Shown here piece after piece: positions 30,715-40,723 of a stretch of 45,260 nucleotides of DNA. The stretch is from Acanthamoeba sp. SK_2022b (lineage: Eukaryota > Discosea > Longamoebia > Acanthamoebidae): contig JANDJZ010000349.1 in the NCBI GenBank assembly GCA_027943245.1, forward strand, positions 1-45,260, written 5' to 3'. Within the stretch, counting starts at the first letter, position 1, and each line of letters begins with the position of its first letter. The position numbers were made by a program, and so were the translations under genes. Below the pieces are notes generated by a model that was given only the letters and a program-made list of their open reading frames with translations, had not been told where the DNA came from and did no database searches.

Positions 30715-32207
30715 ATGGAGGAAGTCGGTGGAGGTGGGGCGGAGGACGTGATGGGCTGGTGGCCGCTGGCGGCACTGTTTTTGGCGGCCCTGATGGCTTC
30801 GGTGACCTCTGCCCTGACCGCCTTCGGCCTGGCCATCATCTTTCACGTGGTGCTGCAGGCCCTTTACATCTTGGGCCTACTCCAAGTAGAGCTGCCGTAT
30901 GTGGTGGTCTATATCCTCATGATGGGTCCCTTCACCTTGTGGCCCATTTTCATCCTCTACCGCAACGAAATCGACTGGCGTCTCTTCGGTCTCATCTTCC
31001 CGCCAAAAGTCCTGTTCACTCTTGCAGGCACCTATCTTCTCGTCTCCTTCGAATCCTCTACGCTCAAGAAGATCCTCGGTGCGATCTTGCTTGTCTTCTC
31101 CATCTGGAAGTGCTACGTCGAATTCAAAGGGCCAATACACGCATTCTTCGAATCGCTGCGAGGACGTCAACCAGACCCAACTCTCCGCGATGGTCCTGAC
31201 GAGGATAAGGCCAACAACCTCGGGGATTCGTCGAATCTGCTCGCTGATGACGATGAAGAGCTGGAGCAGATGAAGAAGCCCCTCCTTAAATCCGTCGCCA
31301 TTGCGGACCAGGGTAGGGAGGAAGGAAGTGCGGTCAAGAGGCCTCCCTTCTCCTACCCCATGATCGCCTTGATCCTGGTGTGTGCCGTCGGCTCGGGCCT
31401 CATGGGCGGCATGTTTGGCGTCAGCGGACCGCCACTCATGATCATCATCACCCTCGCGCCTCTCGAGAAAGGGCCACTGCACGTCTTGCTTGCCTTCGGC
31501 CTCATCCACCGGTCCCATCATCACTAATCCACTCTCTCCACACGTCACAGGCGATCAACTTTCATCGGCATCTTTGCTCTGACCAACATCCCACAGGCCT
31601 ACTTCCTCTACAGGTGTCGGCCTCGTCCTTGTCTCTGTCCCTAAAGCTCTGAAAGCTTCTGCGAGCAGTTGTGGGCAGTGGACGTTGGGTTGACTCGCTC
31701 TCTCTATCTCTTTCTGTCTATCGACATGGCGCGTCTACGTGTGACAGGGAGGGTCTGTTCTCGTGGGACGCCGCTCCGTCCTACGCCGCAGTGGCCATCG
31801 GCGGACTGCTGGGCACGTTGGTGGGCAACGCCCTCTACAAATACATGTCCACCCAGGCACGCAGCAGCTCTCCATCCAGTGACTTCATTGTTCGATGCTC
31901 ACACGTTGGGTTGACACACACACCTCCGCAGATGCTGATGCGAGGGATTCTCTTCCTGCTGATCTGCTCGTGCCTCACGCTGCTTGATCTGCCCAACTGG
32001 GCGCTGATCGCCTTCTGCGCCGCCTTCCTCATCGGCACCGTAGGGTTTCTCATCGTCAACGCCTTCTTCAGAGACAAGAAAGGCGACGACGGCAGCAGCA
32101 GCGGTGATGCGCCATCGCCTTCGCCGCTGCGACCACCGTCCGCCGTCGAACCGGGTCTCCCATCGCCTACGCCACGCAAGGCCACCACCTACTCCACCAT
32201 CTCCTAG
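30715..32207 (+). CDS. TauE/SafE (TSUP) family membrane transporter
   Basis: Multi-span membrane protein of the sulfite/organosulfonate exporter family. The start MEEVGGGGAEDVMGWWPLAA runs into a first helix, then a repeat-half with SALTAFGLAIIFHVVLQALY, and helices at PYVVVYILMMGPFTLWPIFI, VLFTLAGTYLLVSF and ILGAILLVFSIW. A charged loop (residues about 150-210) precedes the second half: ALILVCAVGSGLMGGMFGVS and GPPLMIIITLAPLEKGPL, the duplicated GxxGGxxGxxGPP-type signature. Then come RSTFIGIFALTNIPQAYFLY, AVAIGGLLGTLVGNALYKY and MLMRGILFLLICSCLTLLDL. The tail is Ser/Pro rich. The frame works only if two introns (31479-31550 and 31857-31931) use GC donors. Substrate is unknown; family members move sulfite, sulfolactate or related anions. 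Divergent from the FYVE RhoGEF, 442 nt apart. Confidence 0.8.
31479..31550 (+). other. GC-AG intron in the TauE/SafE gene (first)
   Basis: Exon ends GGGCCACT, then GCACGT; acceptor GTCACAG. The phase-2 join gives EKGPLRSTFIGIF. The competing GT donor at 31512 would leave a 39-nt intron, shorter than any other here, and insert 11 residues. Confidence 0.55.
31857..31931 (+). other. GC-AG intron in the TauE/SafE gene (second)
   Basis: Exon ends ACCCAG, then GCACGC; acceptor CTCCGCAG. Phase 0 joins LYKYMSTQ to MLMRGILF. A GT alternative at about 31890 would leave a 42-nt intron and break the helix spacing. Confidence 0.6.
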
Positions 32208-32280
32208 CTTCCTCGTTCGAGGTCAAGCTTTATATTTATTGTGCATTGATGTTATCAACATCATTTCTCGGCAGTGTGGT

Positions 32281-32301
32281 TGTGTGTGTGTGTGTGTGTG
32301 G

Positions 32302-32370
<69 letters not shown>
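32281..32370. repeat. (TG)n microsatellite between convergent genes
   Basis: About 45 TG units with one interruption lie between the stop codons of the transporter and the first P450. Confidence 0.97.
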
Positions 32371-32372
<2 letters not shown>

Positions 32373-32382
32373 GTGTGCGTAT

Positions 32383-34408
32383 TCACATGGGGTCGGCGCT
32401 GGTGTGAGCGGCGGACGAGGCGTGGTGGTAGCCCATCGGACAGCCACCGCCCATGGAGGCGTCGATCGGCCTGTTCATGGCCATCCGGTCAAAGCCCATC
32501 GGACACTTGCCGCCGCCGGCAGCGAAGCCGCCGCCGGTCATCGTGCCGATCGGCAACGGCTCGGGGCCCTTTGTCGTCATGGGCTCGGCGTGGGCCCTGC
32601 TGGCGCCCGCGGCGCCGATCGTGCCGGTGAAGCTCCCGGCCGAGCGTGGCTGGAGGGCCTCGATCTTGACTCCGTCGGCGGGCGTAGGGGGCAGGTCCGT
32701 GATCGAGAAGCCGCACTTCTGGCCCTCCGTCCAGCGCCACGTGAAGTCGCGCGCCAGACGAGCGCTGAGCGACTTGATCATGAGCGTGGTCAGGGTCTCG
32801 CCGGCGCACTTGTGGTTGGTGTGGAGGTCGGAGCCGCTCTGTTGTAGCACGGTGAAGCGCTCGTCGACTGTTTGCCTGTGCTCGCCGCGTTCGAACCGCT
32901 CCGGCGCGAAGGCGTCGGGCTGGGAGTAGACGCGCGGGTCGCGGTGCACGCCGTGGATGCCGAGGATGACGCTCCAGCCTTGAGGGAAGATGAGGCCGTT
33001 GTGCTCGAACGTGCGCTTGACGCGGGCCATCATGAGCGGCACGCACGGGTAGAATCGCCGCACCTCGTTGGCGATGGCCCCGCCATACGCCAGGCGGTCG
33101 AGCCAGTCCTTGTTGGCGTAGTAGTCATCCGCCGGCATCACTCTGCGGGTAGGAATAGATTAGAATTAATAATTAAACCTTTAATATTTATGATTATTTT
33201 TCAATTAAACTCTCCGAATTAACAAAATCATTTTTGTGTGGAGTGAGGAGGAGAAGGCAACGAACCGCATGAGCTCGTCGACGTCGGAGCGCAGTCTCTC
33301 GAGTACGTGTGGGTGGTCGTGGAAGGCGGCCATCATCCACGTCGTCAGATAGGCCGCGATGACCGTCGGCCTGATGTGGTTGAGCAGCTCTGCCGACGCC
33401 AGCTCGGCCGAGATAATCTCGCCCCGCTCGTCGAGCGTCTTGGACACCGCCGCGAGGATGGTGCCCTCGGGCCTCAGGCCTTGCCTCTGCTCGTGCACCA
33501 GAGACAGCAGCCACGACTGGAGGCTGCGGCGAGCCTTGTTGACCTTGGAGATGCGCGAGCCGGGCACGAGCTTGAGGTGCGGCACGGCGCCGAACGACTC
33601 GATGACGTGCACGATCTCTCGGCGGCGCTGGTCGACGGCCTCGGGCGTGGGGTCGAAGATGCCGAGGATGTAGGCCATGGCGAACTCGGTGTGCAGGTTG
33701 AACAGCTCCTCGCGCAGCACCAGCGGGCCGACGCTGCTCGCGCTGGCCCACCGAAGCACGTACTTGTCCAGAGTGCGCGCCCAGATGGCGGTGTAGGAGG
33801 CCAGGTGCTCTGGCGTGAAGTTGGCCAAGACCTGGGCCTTGCGCGTGAGGTGAGCTTCCCCATCGAGGCCAGACGTGGTGTCTTTGCCGAAGAAGTACTT
33901 CGACAGATGCGGGGCTACAGGATAACCAGCCAGGTTAGCAGGTTGAGAGAAAGTGAAATGGAGGGGAGGGAGGACAGTGCTGTACCGTTGGCGTTTTTGC
34001 GCATGCAGAGGTTGGGATCAAAGAACAGCTTGGCCTCTTCGGCGCCCGCAATGGCAATGCAGGGCTCGGCGAACAGGTGTGTGATGAAGATAGGAGACTG
34101 GTATCTGTACGCGTGGAGGGGTCAGTTGAAGTGAGTCAAGTCAAGCTGAGGAGGAGTGGTGCGACGCACTTCTCGGCCCGGCGGCGGAAGAACTCGTAGC
34201 CGTCCTTGTGCAAGAACGACGCATTCTCGCCCAGGAAGGTGCCCGGAGGCAGCGTCGCCGTGGGTGAGAGAGTCGCGCGCTTGGAGAGGTCCTTGGAGGA
34301 GGCTGCCTGCTTCTTGACGCGCTTTTCGGCCAGCTTACGGGAGTAGAAAGTGGGGTTGAGGATGTTCCTCATGTTCAAGGGCTCTCTAGGCGGGTTGGTC
34401 GGCAGCAT
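32383..34408 (-). CDS. CYP152-like cytochrome P450 (peroxygenase type), copy with Arg-Pro
   Basis: Heme-thiolate enzyme of the P450 fold, closest to the bacterial CYP152 fatty-acid peroxygenases, which use H2O2 directly. It starts MLPTNPPREPLNMRN. Diagnostic blocks: THLFAEPCIAIAGAEEAKLF, then ELLNHIRPTVIAAYLTTW, where Arg-Pro stands where CYP152 binds the fatty-acid carboxylate, and AAFHDHPHVLERL. NEVRRFYP holds the ExxR pair; FAPERF and GSDLHTNHKCAGETL hold the heme Cys. The tail after the P450 fold carries GGGKCPMGF and GGGCPMGY, two Cys-Pro motifs. Few introns are present. A TATAAAG sits at about 34575 on the minus strand, and (CA)n lies in the leader. A tandem neighbour upstream is the paralog at 34958. 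Confidence 0.82.
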
Positions 34409-34466
34409 GCTATGTGAAGTGTGTTGTGTAGAGTGTCTTGGGTGGTGGTGCGAGCGTGGTGTGTGC

Positions 34467-34521
<55 letters not shown>

Positions 34522-34957
34522 GTCTATTGGATGGGATTGTGTTAATGATATTCAAGTCCTCCAAACTGAGAACGCTTTATAGGGATCATTGGACGACTGG
34601 CGGTGATCTCCTCAGGGATCTGCGTACTCGAAAACGGCAGAATTTCCATTCCCCTCTTCCTCATTCGGCGATACACCTCCCAACGGATTTCCAGCTTGTC
34701 CACTTGCGGCAGTAACAATCAGATAAACTGCAGCTTTAGTGGAGATGCGTCTGAGGGTCATGATTTCGTTGGACGATAAGGGATCATCAACCTGCCAATA
34801 TCTATGGTGAGGATCTCCCAGGGCGAAGACACCCTCCTGGAAATTTCAGTTGCGTTTCTCTCTAAATTAAGCTACTAGACTGGCGCAGGAGAGATGGAAT
34901 GAAGAATGGGTCTTCTTGTTTCTGGTGTTCTCACAAATCTGACATAAGCAGCCTGTC
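34409..34957. other. Spacer between the tandem P450 genes
   Basis: Contains a (TG)n tract (34469-34512) in the leader of the downstream gene and a minus-strand TATAAAG at about 34575. No further gene is seen. Confidence 0.55.
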
Positions 34958-35747
34958 CTATTGGTCGAGAGCCGTAGTGGGCGGCGCGCGGCCGTATCCA
35001 AACGGACACGCAGGCCCACCGAGCACGCCATCAGCCTGCGCCCGCTGCAGCCTCCGCTTCATAGCCGCAGCCGAGTCCGGTCCCTCGGTATCGCCCACCT
35101 CCCGCATCGGCAAACCGCCCTTGCTGTTGCTGTTGTTGATACCGTTGAGGTCGTCCATCGTTGCCGTCTTGCTCGTGTTGGTCGCGTTCTGGCCTACGGC
35201 GTTGGGCGGTGGCGCGCCCACGTCCGCGCCGGCCACCTGCACCTGCGCCGGCTCGAGCTGCGGGGCGCTGTCGTCCTCCGCGCCGTCGCCGTCGGTCTTG
35301 GTGAAGCTGTCGACTCGCATTCCATCCATCGGAACGGGCGGCGTGCTGAGCAGCGAATAGGAAAGTATCTGCGGCGTGGTCCACTGCCACGTGCAGTCCT
35401 TGGCCAGCCGGGCCGCGAGCGACTTGAGCAAGAGTGTCGACAGTTGTTCGCCGGCGCATCGATGGCTGGTCATGACATCGTCGCCTCCTCCTGTCACCGA
35501 TAGCAGATGTCGAGATCGAGATTAGGCGAACCGTCGCGCGCCTCGCATACAGGGCATAAAGGGCACCTCGTACCGTGGAGAACGGAAGTGTAGCGCTCGT
35601 CAAACACTTTTTCCTGGTCGCCTTCGAACCGTGCGGGACAGAATGCGCCTGTGTTCGAGAGATGATCAACATTTGTTGTACGCGTGTGTTACACAATGTG
35701 TGTGTGTATGTGTGCGTGTGCGTGCGTGCGTGCGTGTGCGTGCGTGC

Positions 35748-35803
<56 letters not shown>

Positions 35804-37553
35804 GCGTGCGTGCGTGTGCGTGCGTGTGTGTGTGTGTGTGTGTGCGTGTGTGCGTGCGTGTGTGTGTGTGTGCGTGTGTGCACGTGCGTGTGTGTGTGGT
35901 CCTACTTGGGTCTCGGTAAGCGCGCCCGTCGAGGTGAATGGCTGGAATGCCAAGAAGCACAAGCCAGCCCTGTGGGAAGAGGTGGCCCGAGTAGTCGAAC
36001 GACTTCTTGACTCGAGCCGCGATGAAAGGCACCACCGGGTAGTATCGCTTCACCTCCCGCACTACGCATTCTGTGTACCCGAGCTTGTCCAGGAACGCCC
36101 TGCGCCCGTAGTAGTTCTTGACCGCGTGTGATCTGTGACTCAATCGATATTAGCGGTACACACTCGCTCATGACGGCGCAGACTGCGGGCTAGGGGACGC
36201 GTCTCACCTGTGTGCAAACTCGACTTCAGCTTGGAGGCTATTGTAGACGTGTGGGTTCTCGTGGAAGGCGTGGATCAACCAAATGGCCACGAAAGCTGCA
36301 CGTTTGGAGGTGTCAATGAGGTCAGCTCACACCACATCGTGAGTAAAGGGGGGAGAGGAACAGCTGGACGCGATCGAGCAATATACCGTTGGCCATGGAG
36401 TGCACCATCATGTTGGTCAGCTCCGAGGCAACGACCTCCTCCGCGAGCAGCTGGCCTGTAGACTCGTCCTTCACCTGCGCCATTCTGCACAGCGCGGACA
36501 CGTTCTCTTCCGTGGGCTTCAGCTGCTCTTCTTGTTTAGAACTTACTCGAGCTCGCTCCCTGCGTACGCGTTCGAGCGCGTAGCGCTCCAACCCGCGCCT
36601 GGCCATGTTCGACCGCCACAGGCCCATCCCGGGCACGTTGAGCGGCAGGCCCTCGGAGGCCTTCACCACTCGCACCATCTTGCGGCCGAGCTTGGCCATC
36701 AGCCGCGGCTCGACGTCGAGCGCGCCCAGCACGGAGGCCAGAGCGAACTCAGCGTGGAGTTGGATCAGCTGTTCGGCAAAGACAAAGTGTTCAAGCCCGG
36801 CCCACTTGTCCACATATCTGTCGAGCAGGCGGCCCCACAGACGCACGTGGCTGTCCAGGTGCCGGTCGGTGAAGCACGACATGATGGCGGCCTTGCGCTG
36901 CAGATGCTCGTCGCCGTCCATGCCCCTCACCGTGCCCTCGCCCTGCACCGCCTTGGACAGGTAGCGCGCTGATGACAGTCGCTCACCGGTGAGTGGTGCT
37001 GTAAGAGCATTTGGACATGACAAGAAGGGTTGCTCGTACGACAGGCGTTGACGCGGGTGATGCGGTCGCTGTCGTAGAACAGACGCGCCTCGTCGACTCC
37101 GGCGATGACGATGCAGGGTTCGCCGTACAGATGCGACGAGAAGATGTGCGACAGGTACCTGGATGCCGTCTCTCGTTAATTGTAGCTAAGTGGCCTCACG
37201 AGCGGTGAGGGCGAGAGAGCAAACCGTTGCACGCGGTTGAGAGTGAACTGGTAGCCCTCGCGGTGCCGCAGGGCGAGGTTCTCGGCGATGAAGGTGCCGG
37301 GAGGTAATCGTGGTTTCAGAGTGTCCAGCGGCCAAGTTCGTTGGTCGGCATCGGCCGCAGCGGGCAAAGCTGACGACGACGACGAGGAGGAAGAAGATGG
37401 GGGTGATGAGGAAGAAGGTGGTGTGACAGGCGGGGAAGAGGTGCTCGGGATCGTTGGCGGCGGGGTGCTGATGTGGTCCGACTCAACGTAGTGTTGGGTG
37501 GTCTTCTTGTTGGCCCATTTCCTCGAGTAGTATGACGGAGTGCACAACCTCAT
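34958..37553 (-). CDS. CYP152-like cytochrome P450 paralog, Arg-Pro pair replaced
   Basis: Tandem paralog of the gene at 32383, same strand and same fold. It starts [17 protein letters not shown]; a Ser/Pro-rich insert follows before [20 protein letters not shown]. Shared blocks include [20 protein letters not shown] and [19 protein letters not shown]. The helix-I block reads [18 protein letters not shown]: aligned without gaps to the neighbour, Arg-Pro becomes Val-His. REVKRYYP holds the ExxR pair, and [17 protein letters not shown] holds the heme Cys in a motif closer to bacterial CYP152 than its sister's. One intron is a 200-nt (TG)n tract. The C-terminal tail ends with [10 protein letters not shown], again a Cys-Pro motif. 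Without the Arg, peroxygenase chemistry on free fatty acids is doubtful. A CATTTAAAAG TATA-like element lies at about 37764-37755. Confidence 0.8.
35695..35900. repeat. (TG)n/(CGTG)n microsatellite in a P450 intron
   Basis: About 200 nt of TG units broken by CGTGCG interruptions fill the intron between ...LDGRAYRDP and the following PARFEGD exon. Confidence 0.97.
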
Positions 37554-37842
37554 CCTTGCGCATGCGCTCTCTCGTTCTGTAAGCGGTGTAGGAGTGGTTT
37601 GCCGAGCGCGAGGCCGGAGTTGAAGCTTAATCCTGACCAATAGAAATTGACGCAAATTCGGTCAGATTTTCTCACTTCTTCTGCTCGATTTTGCCGCCTG
37701 GCCAAGAGGGCGAGGAAGGCACCACGAGGCGGCCAGTTGTTGGAGGTGATTTGACTTTTAAATGGGAAAAATTATAATAACTATTATAATAACTATTTCG
37801 ATGGAAACTTTTTTTTTGGTCGAAATAAACTTGCTAACCAAA

Positions 37843-38422
37843 TCACGAAGACGGTCGGGCAAAGCTGGCGTTGTTCCTTCTCCTGCTGGTGTAGGGCTTG
37901 GGGGCACCTCCTCCGCCGTCCTTCTTGTTCTTGTTCTTGTTCTTGTTCTTGCTCTCATAGCTCCGCGCCGTCCCTGGTCCCCGCGATTCCCTCCTCCCTG
38001 AGCCTCCTCTCCCTCCTGCGCTTCCAGCCCCGCGCGGCTTGCCGCCACCCCGAGGACCGCTAGACTGTCTCTCGTTGTGGCCGCCGCCCCGGCCCCGCGA
38101 GGGGGCCTTCGACCACGACGCCCGCCGCTGACCGTCGGCCTTGGACTCGGCCTCGATGTCGTTGGCGATGTCGTCCTGGTCATCCTCGTCGCCCGCCCAC
38201 TTGTGTCGCTTGCCCTTTGGCGTGTCGGCGCCGCCGCCGGTGGGGAGCCACTCGCGGAGCTCGCCCTCGACGCGGTCCCACTCGTGGTAGCGCTTGTTCT
38301 TGAGGAAGATCTGCTTGGCCTCGTCCACGAGCGAGTCCGTCAGGCGCACGCCTCGGTCCCGCGCCAGCGCCAGCACCTTCTTCACCTCCTGCATCGTGCC
38401 CATGTTCATGCGTGAGTCGACC

Positions 38423-38461
<39 letters not shown>

Positions 38462-40614
38462 GCGCGTTGCATACCTCTATATCGTTGCTTTCTCTGCAAG
38501 TCACCAACAGTGCGCCGATCGTCTTTTTCGAGATTCGGACCTGGCCCTGCGTTGCGTAAAGCGGTGGCATCAGTGCTTCAGTTCATGCGCGAGAGAACAA
38601 CGCAAGGTGTACCTTGGTCTGCATGTCGGCAAAGGTGGTCATCGCCTTGTCTTTGGCGCCGGCACGCGTGTAGGCCGAGATGAGCAGGGCGTAGGTCTCC
38701 TCGTCGTAGGGCAAGTGCTTACGGAACATCACCTTGGTGATCTACTCAACCACCACCCCAGACATCAGACCAGGAATACAATAGTAATTAATCAACGATT
38801 GATTGATTGATTGAATAAATAATACAATGGTTCTATAAAAACTAACCTTGGAGATGACGTTCAGGAGGTACTGGTTGGCTTCTGGTCCGCCCCTCCGACT
38901 TTCCATCCTGGTGCACACCCGCAGCGCCGAGTTGCACAGGTGCGTATCGAGCTCCACCTGATGTTGTCGACAACATGACGCGAGAAAGAGCAAGGCCGTT
39001 AAATATCCAATTGCCTTCAACACAAGCGCTTAATACGAGCACAGCTTGGTGAGGCAACGGTGTTCATGCCATGCTAGAACCTCCCTGGCGCGTGGTTGTG
39101 AGGGGGAGAGGTACCGGCGAATCCTTGTTGGCGTTGAGTTGCACTGCCTTGTCGAAGAGCTCGTTGGCAAAGTCGAACTTGCGTTGCTTCCAGCAGGTCA
39201 TGAGCAGAATGTCGAACGTGTGGTGGTCCGGCGTGATCTCCTGGACCAGCATCTCCTTGTACAACTGCGCATGCAATATCAACGAACAAGCACATATGTC
39301 AGTGGTCAGCTCGTGCCGGCGAACAAAGAGTTATGATTCATTTTATTTTATTTTATTTATTATTTATTATTAAAAATATGTGTGGGGTTGTTGTACCTCG
39401 AAGGCGATGTCACGGTCCTCGGAGGATCCCTCGTTACAGATCTTGAGTAGTTCGTTGTAGCCACGCAGGTTGGGCTGGACGCGGTTCTTCTTCATCTCTT
39501 CCCACACCTCGAACGCTGCGGCCACGTCGACTGTCGCCTTTGGGTTGTCTGTTTGCGGAGATAAGGTGCTCAACAACAAACTATGGTGGACATGGCTTGT
39601 CTGCATCGTTGAGGGAGGGTACTGTGAATGCCTCGCGCGGCAGTGGCCATCCACAGGGTGTAGGTGATCGAGTCGGGCTTGAGTCCGTGCTCCTTCATCT
39701 CGGCGATCACGCTCTTGATGTCCTTCTTGCTCTGCTCGGGGTCCAGGGCGAGGTAGGCCTTGAGCAGCACGTTGTAGATCTCTACTGACGGCGCCACTCC
39801 AAACCTGCAATCGAGGCGTGGCCGCATAGGGTCACACAACATGACACGTAAAGATCATTTAGCAAAGTAGAAGGTGAAGAAGATGGATGGAAAGTAGGAG
39901 CACTATTTACCGAGGCATCTCTTGATCTTTGAGTTGCTTGAGCTTGGGCAAGTAGGCTGGCGAAGGCTCGGCCAGGTTGGCGTAGGCGTTGAAGAGAATG
40001 GAAAAGGTGTGGGTGGACGGTCGCACCCGCCACTCCTTCATGCGCGCGTAGAGGCTCAGCGCACGACGCAGGTGTCCGCGCTGGGCGTAGGCGTTCATCA
40101 GCGTGTGGCAGCTGGCCTCGTCCAATCTCGATCCGGTTCGGGCGCGCAGCTCGGTCCAAGTGTGTTCAGCATCGTTGAGATTGCCCGATCGCACAGCGTC
40201 AGCCAATTCGCCTCGCAATGCGCGCTGGGTACGCTGGCGAGCGCCCTCGATCACCTTCTGCCCGCCCCGCTCGATTTTGCCTTCCACCTTCTCGAGCCAT
40301 GCGAGCGTGGCCGAAGCCGGAGGTGAAGATGGCGCCGATGGAGGAAGTGGTTTAGATGTAGGAGCTTGGGATACCGGTGGCTCTACCGTAGGTTCCGTCT
40401 TAGGACTTGTTTTGCCCTTGGATTTGTAAGCAAACGAGCGATTTGGGATGAGCGGAACAATCATCGGTCGGGATGAAATGAACCCCCATGGCACTCTCGA
40501 TTCAAGCGAAGGGACCTCCAAATCGATCCTGCACCGTGCAGGCAACTGGGCTCGGCACAGGAGGGACGGTGCCGGTGTGATGATGGATCGGCATCTCATC
40601 CATCTTTGCGACAT
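37843..40614 (-). CDS. Pentatricopeptide repeat (PPR) protein, probably mitochondrial
   Basis: RNA-binding helical-repeat protein expected to act on organellar transcripts. The ATG at 40614 opens MSQRWMRCRSIITPAPS and an Arg/Ser-rich start typical of a mitochondrial presequence. PPR units follow from about residue 150: ASCHTLMNAYAQRGHLRRAL, STHTFSILFNAYANLA, VEIYNVLLKAYLALD, DSITYTLWMATAARG, LRGYNELLKICNEGSSEDR, DHHTFDILLMTCWKQRKFDF, DTHLCNSALRVCTRM and DEETYALLISAYTRAGAKDK. That is about eight units, with introns between many of them. The C-terminus is basic and low complexity, with Arg-Gly-Gly stretches (SRGRGGGHNE, GSAGGRGGSGRRE) and KNKNKNKNKK, an RNA-binding flavour. Its start codon is only 109 nt from the start of the divergent gene at 40724. 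Its target RNA cannot be read. Confidence 0.88.
38425..38460. repeat. (TG)n microsatellite in the PPR gene
   Basis: About 18 TG units in an intron upstream of the last PPR exon (CA on the transcribed strand). Confidence 0.95.
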
Positions 40615-40723
40615 TCTATTAATCACAATACTTTGTTTTTTCGGTTCTTTATATCTGCTTATTTTTCATTTGCTCGAGAAGATATCTCAGTTTTTTCATT
40701 TGTTCGTGCGCTGGCTCACCTGC
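40615..40723. promoter_or_regulatory. 109-nt divergent promoter
   Basis: Short AT-rich gap between the start codons of the PPR gene (minus) and the nucleotidyltransferase-like gene (plus). It must hold both promoters and both leaders unless upstream exons exist. Confidence 0.5.

Noticed and set aside
31512..31550. GT-AG intron of 39 nt in the transporter gene
   Set aside because: Too short compared with all other introns here and inserts residues that break the family spacing; the GC donor at 31479 fits better.
10762..35900. Long open frames encoding runs of Cys-Val or Thr-His
   Set aside because: They are translations of (TG)n/(CA)n microsatellites, open in several frames for trivial reasons.
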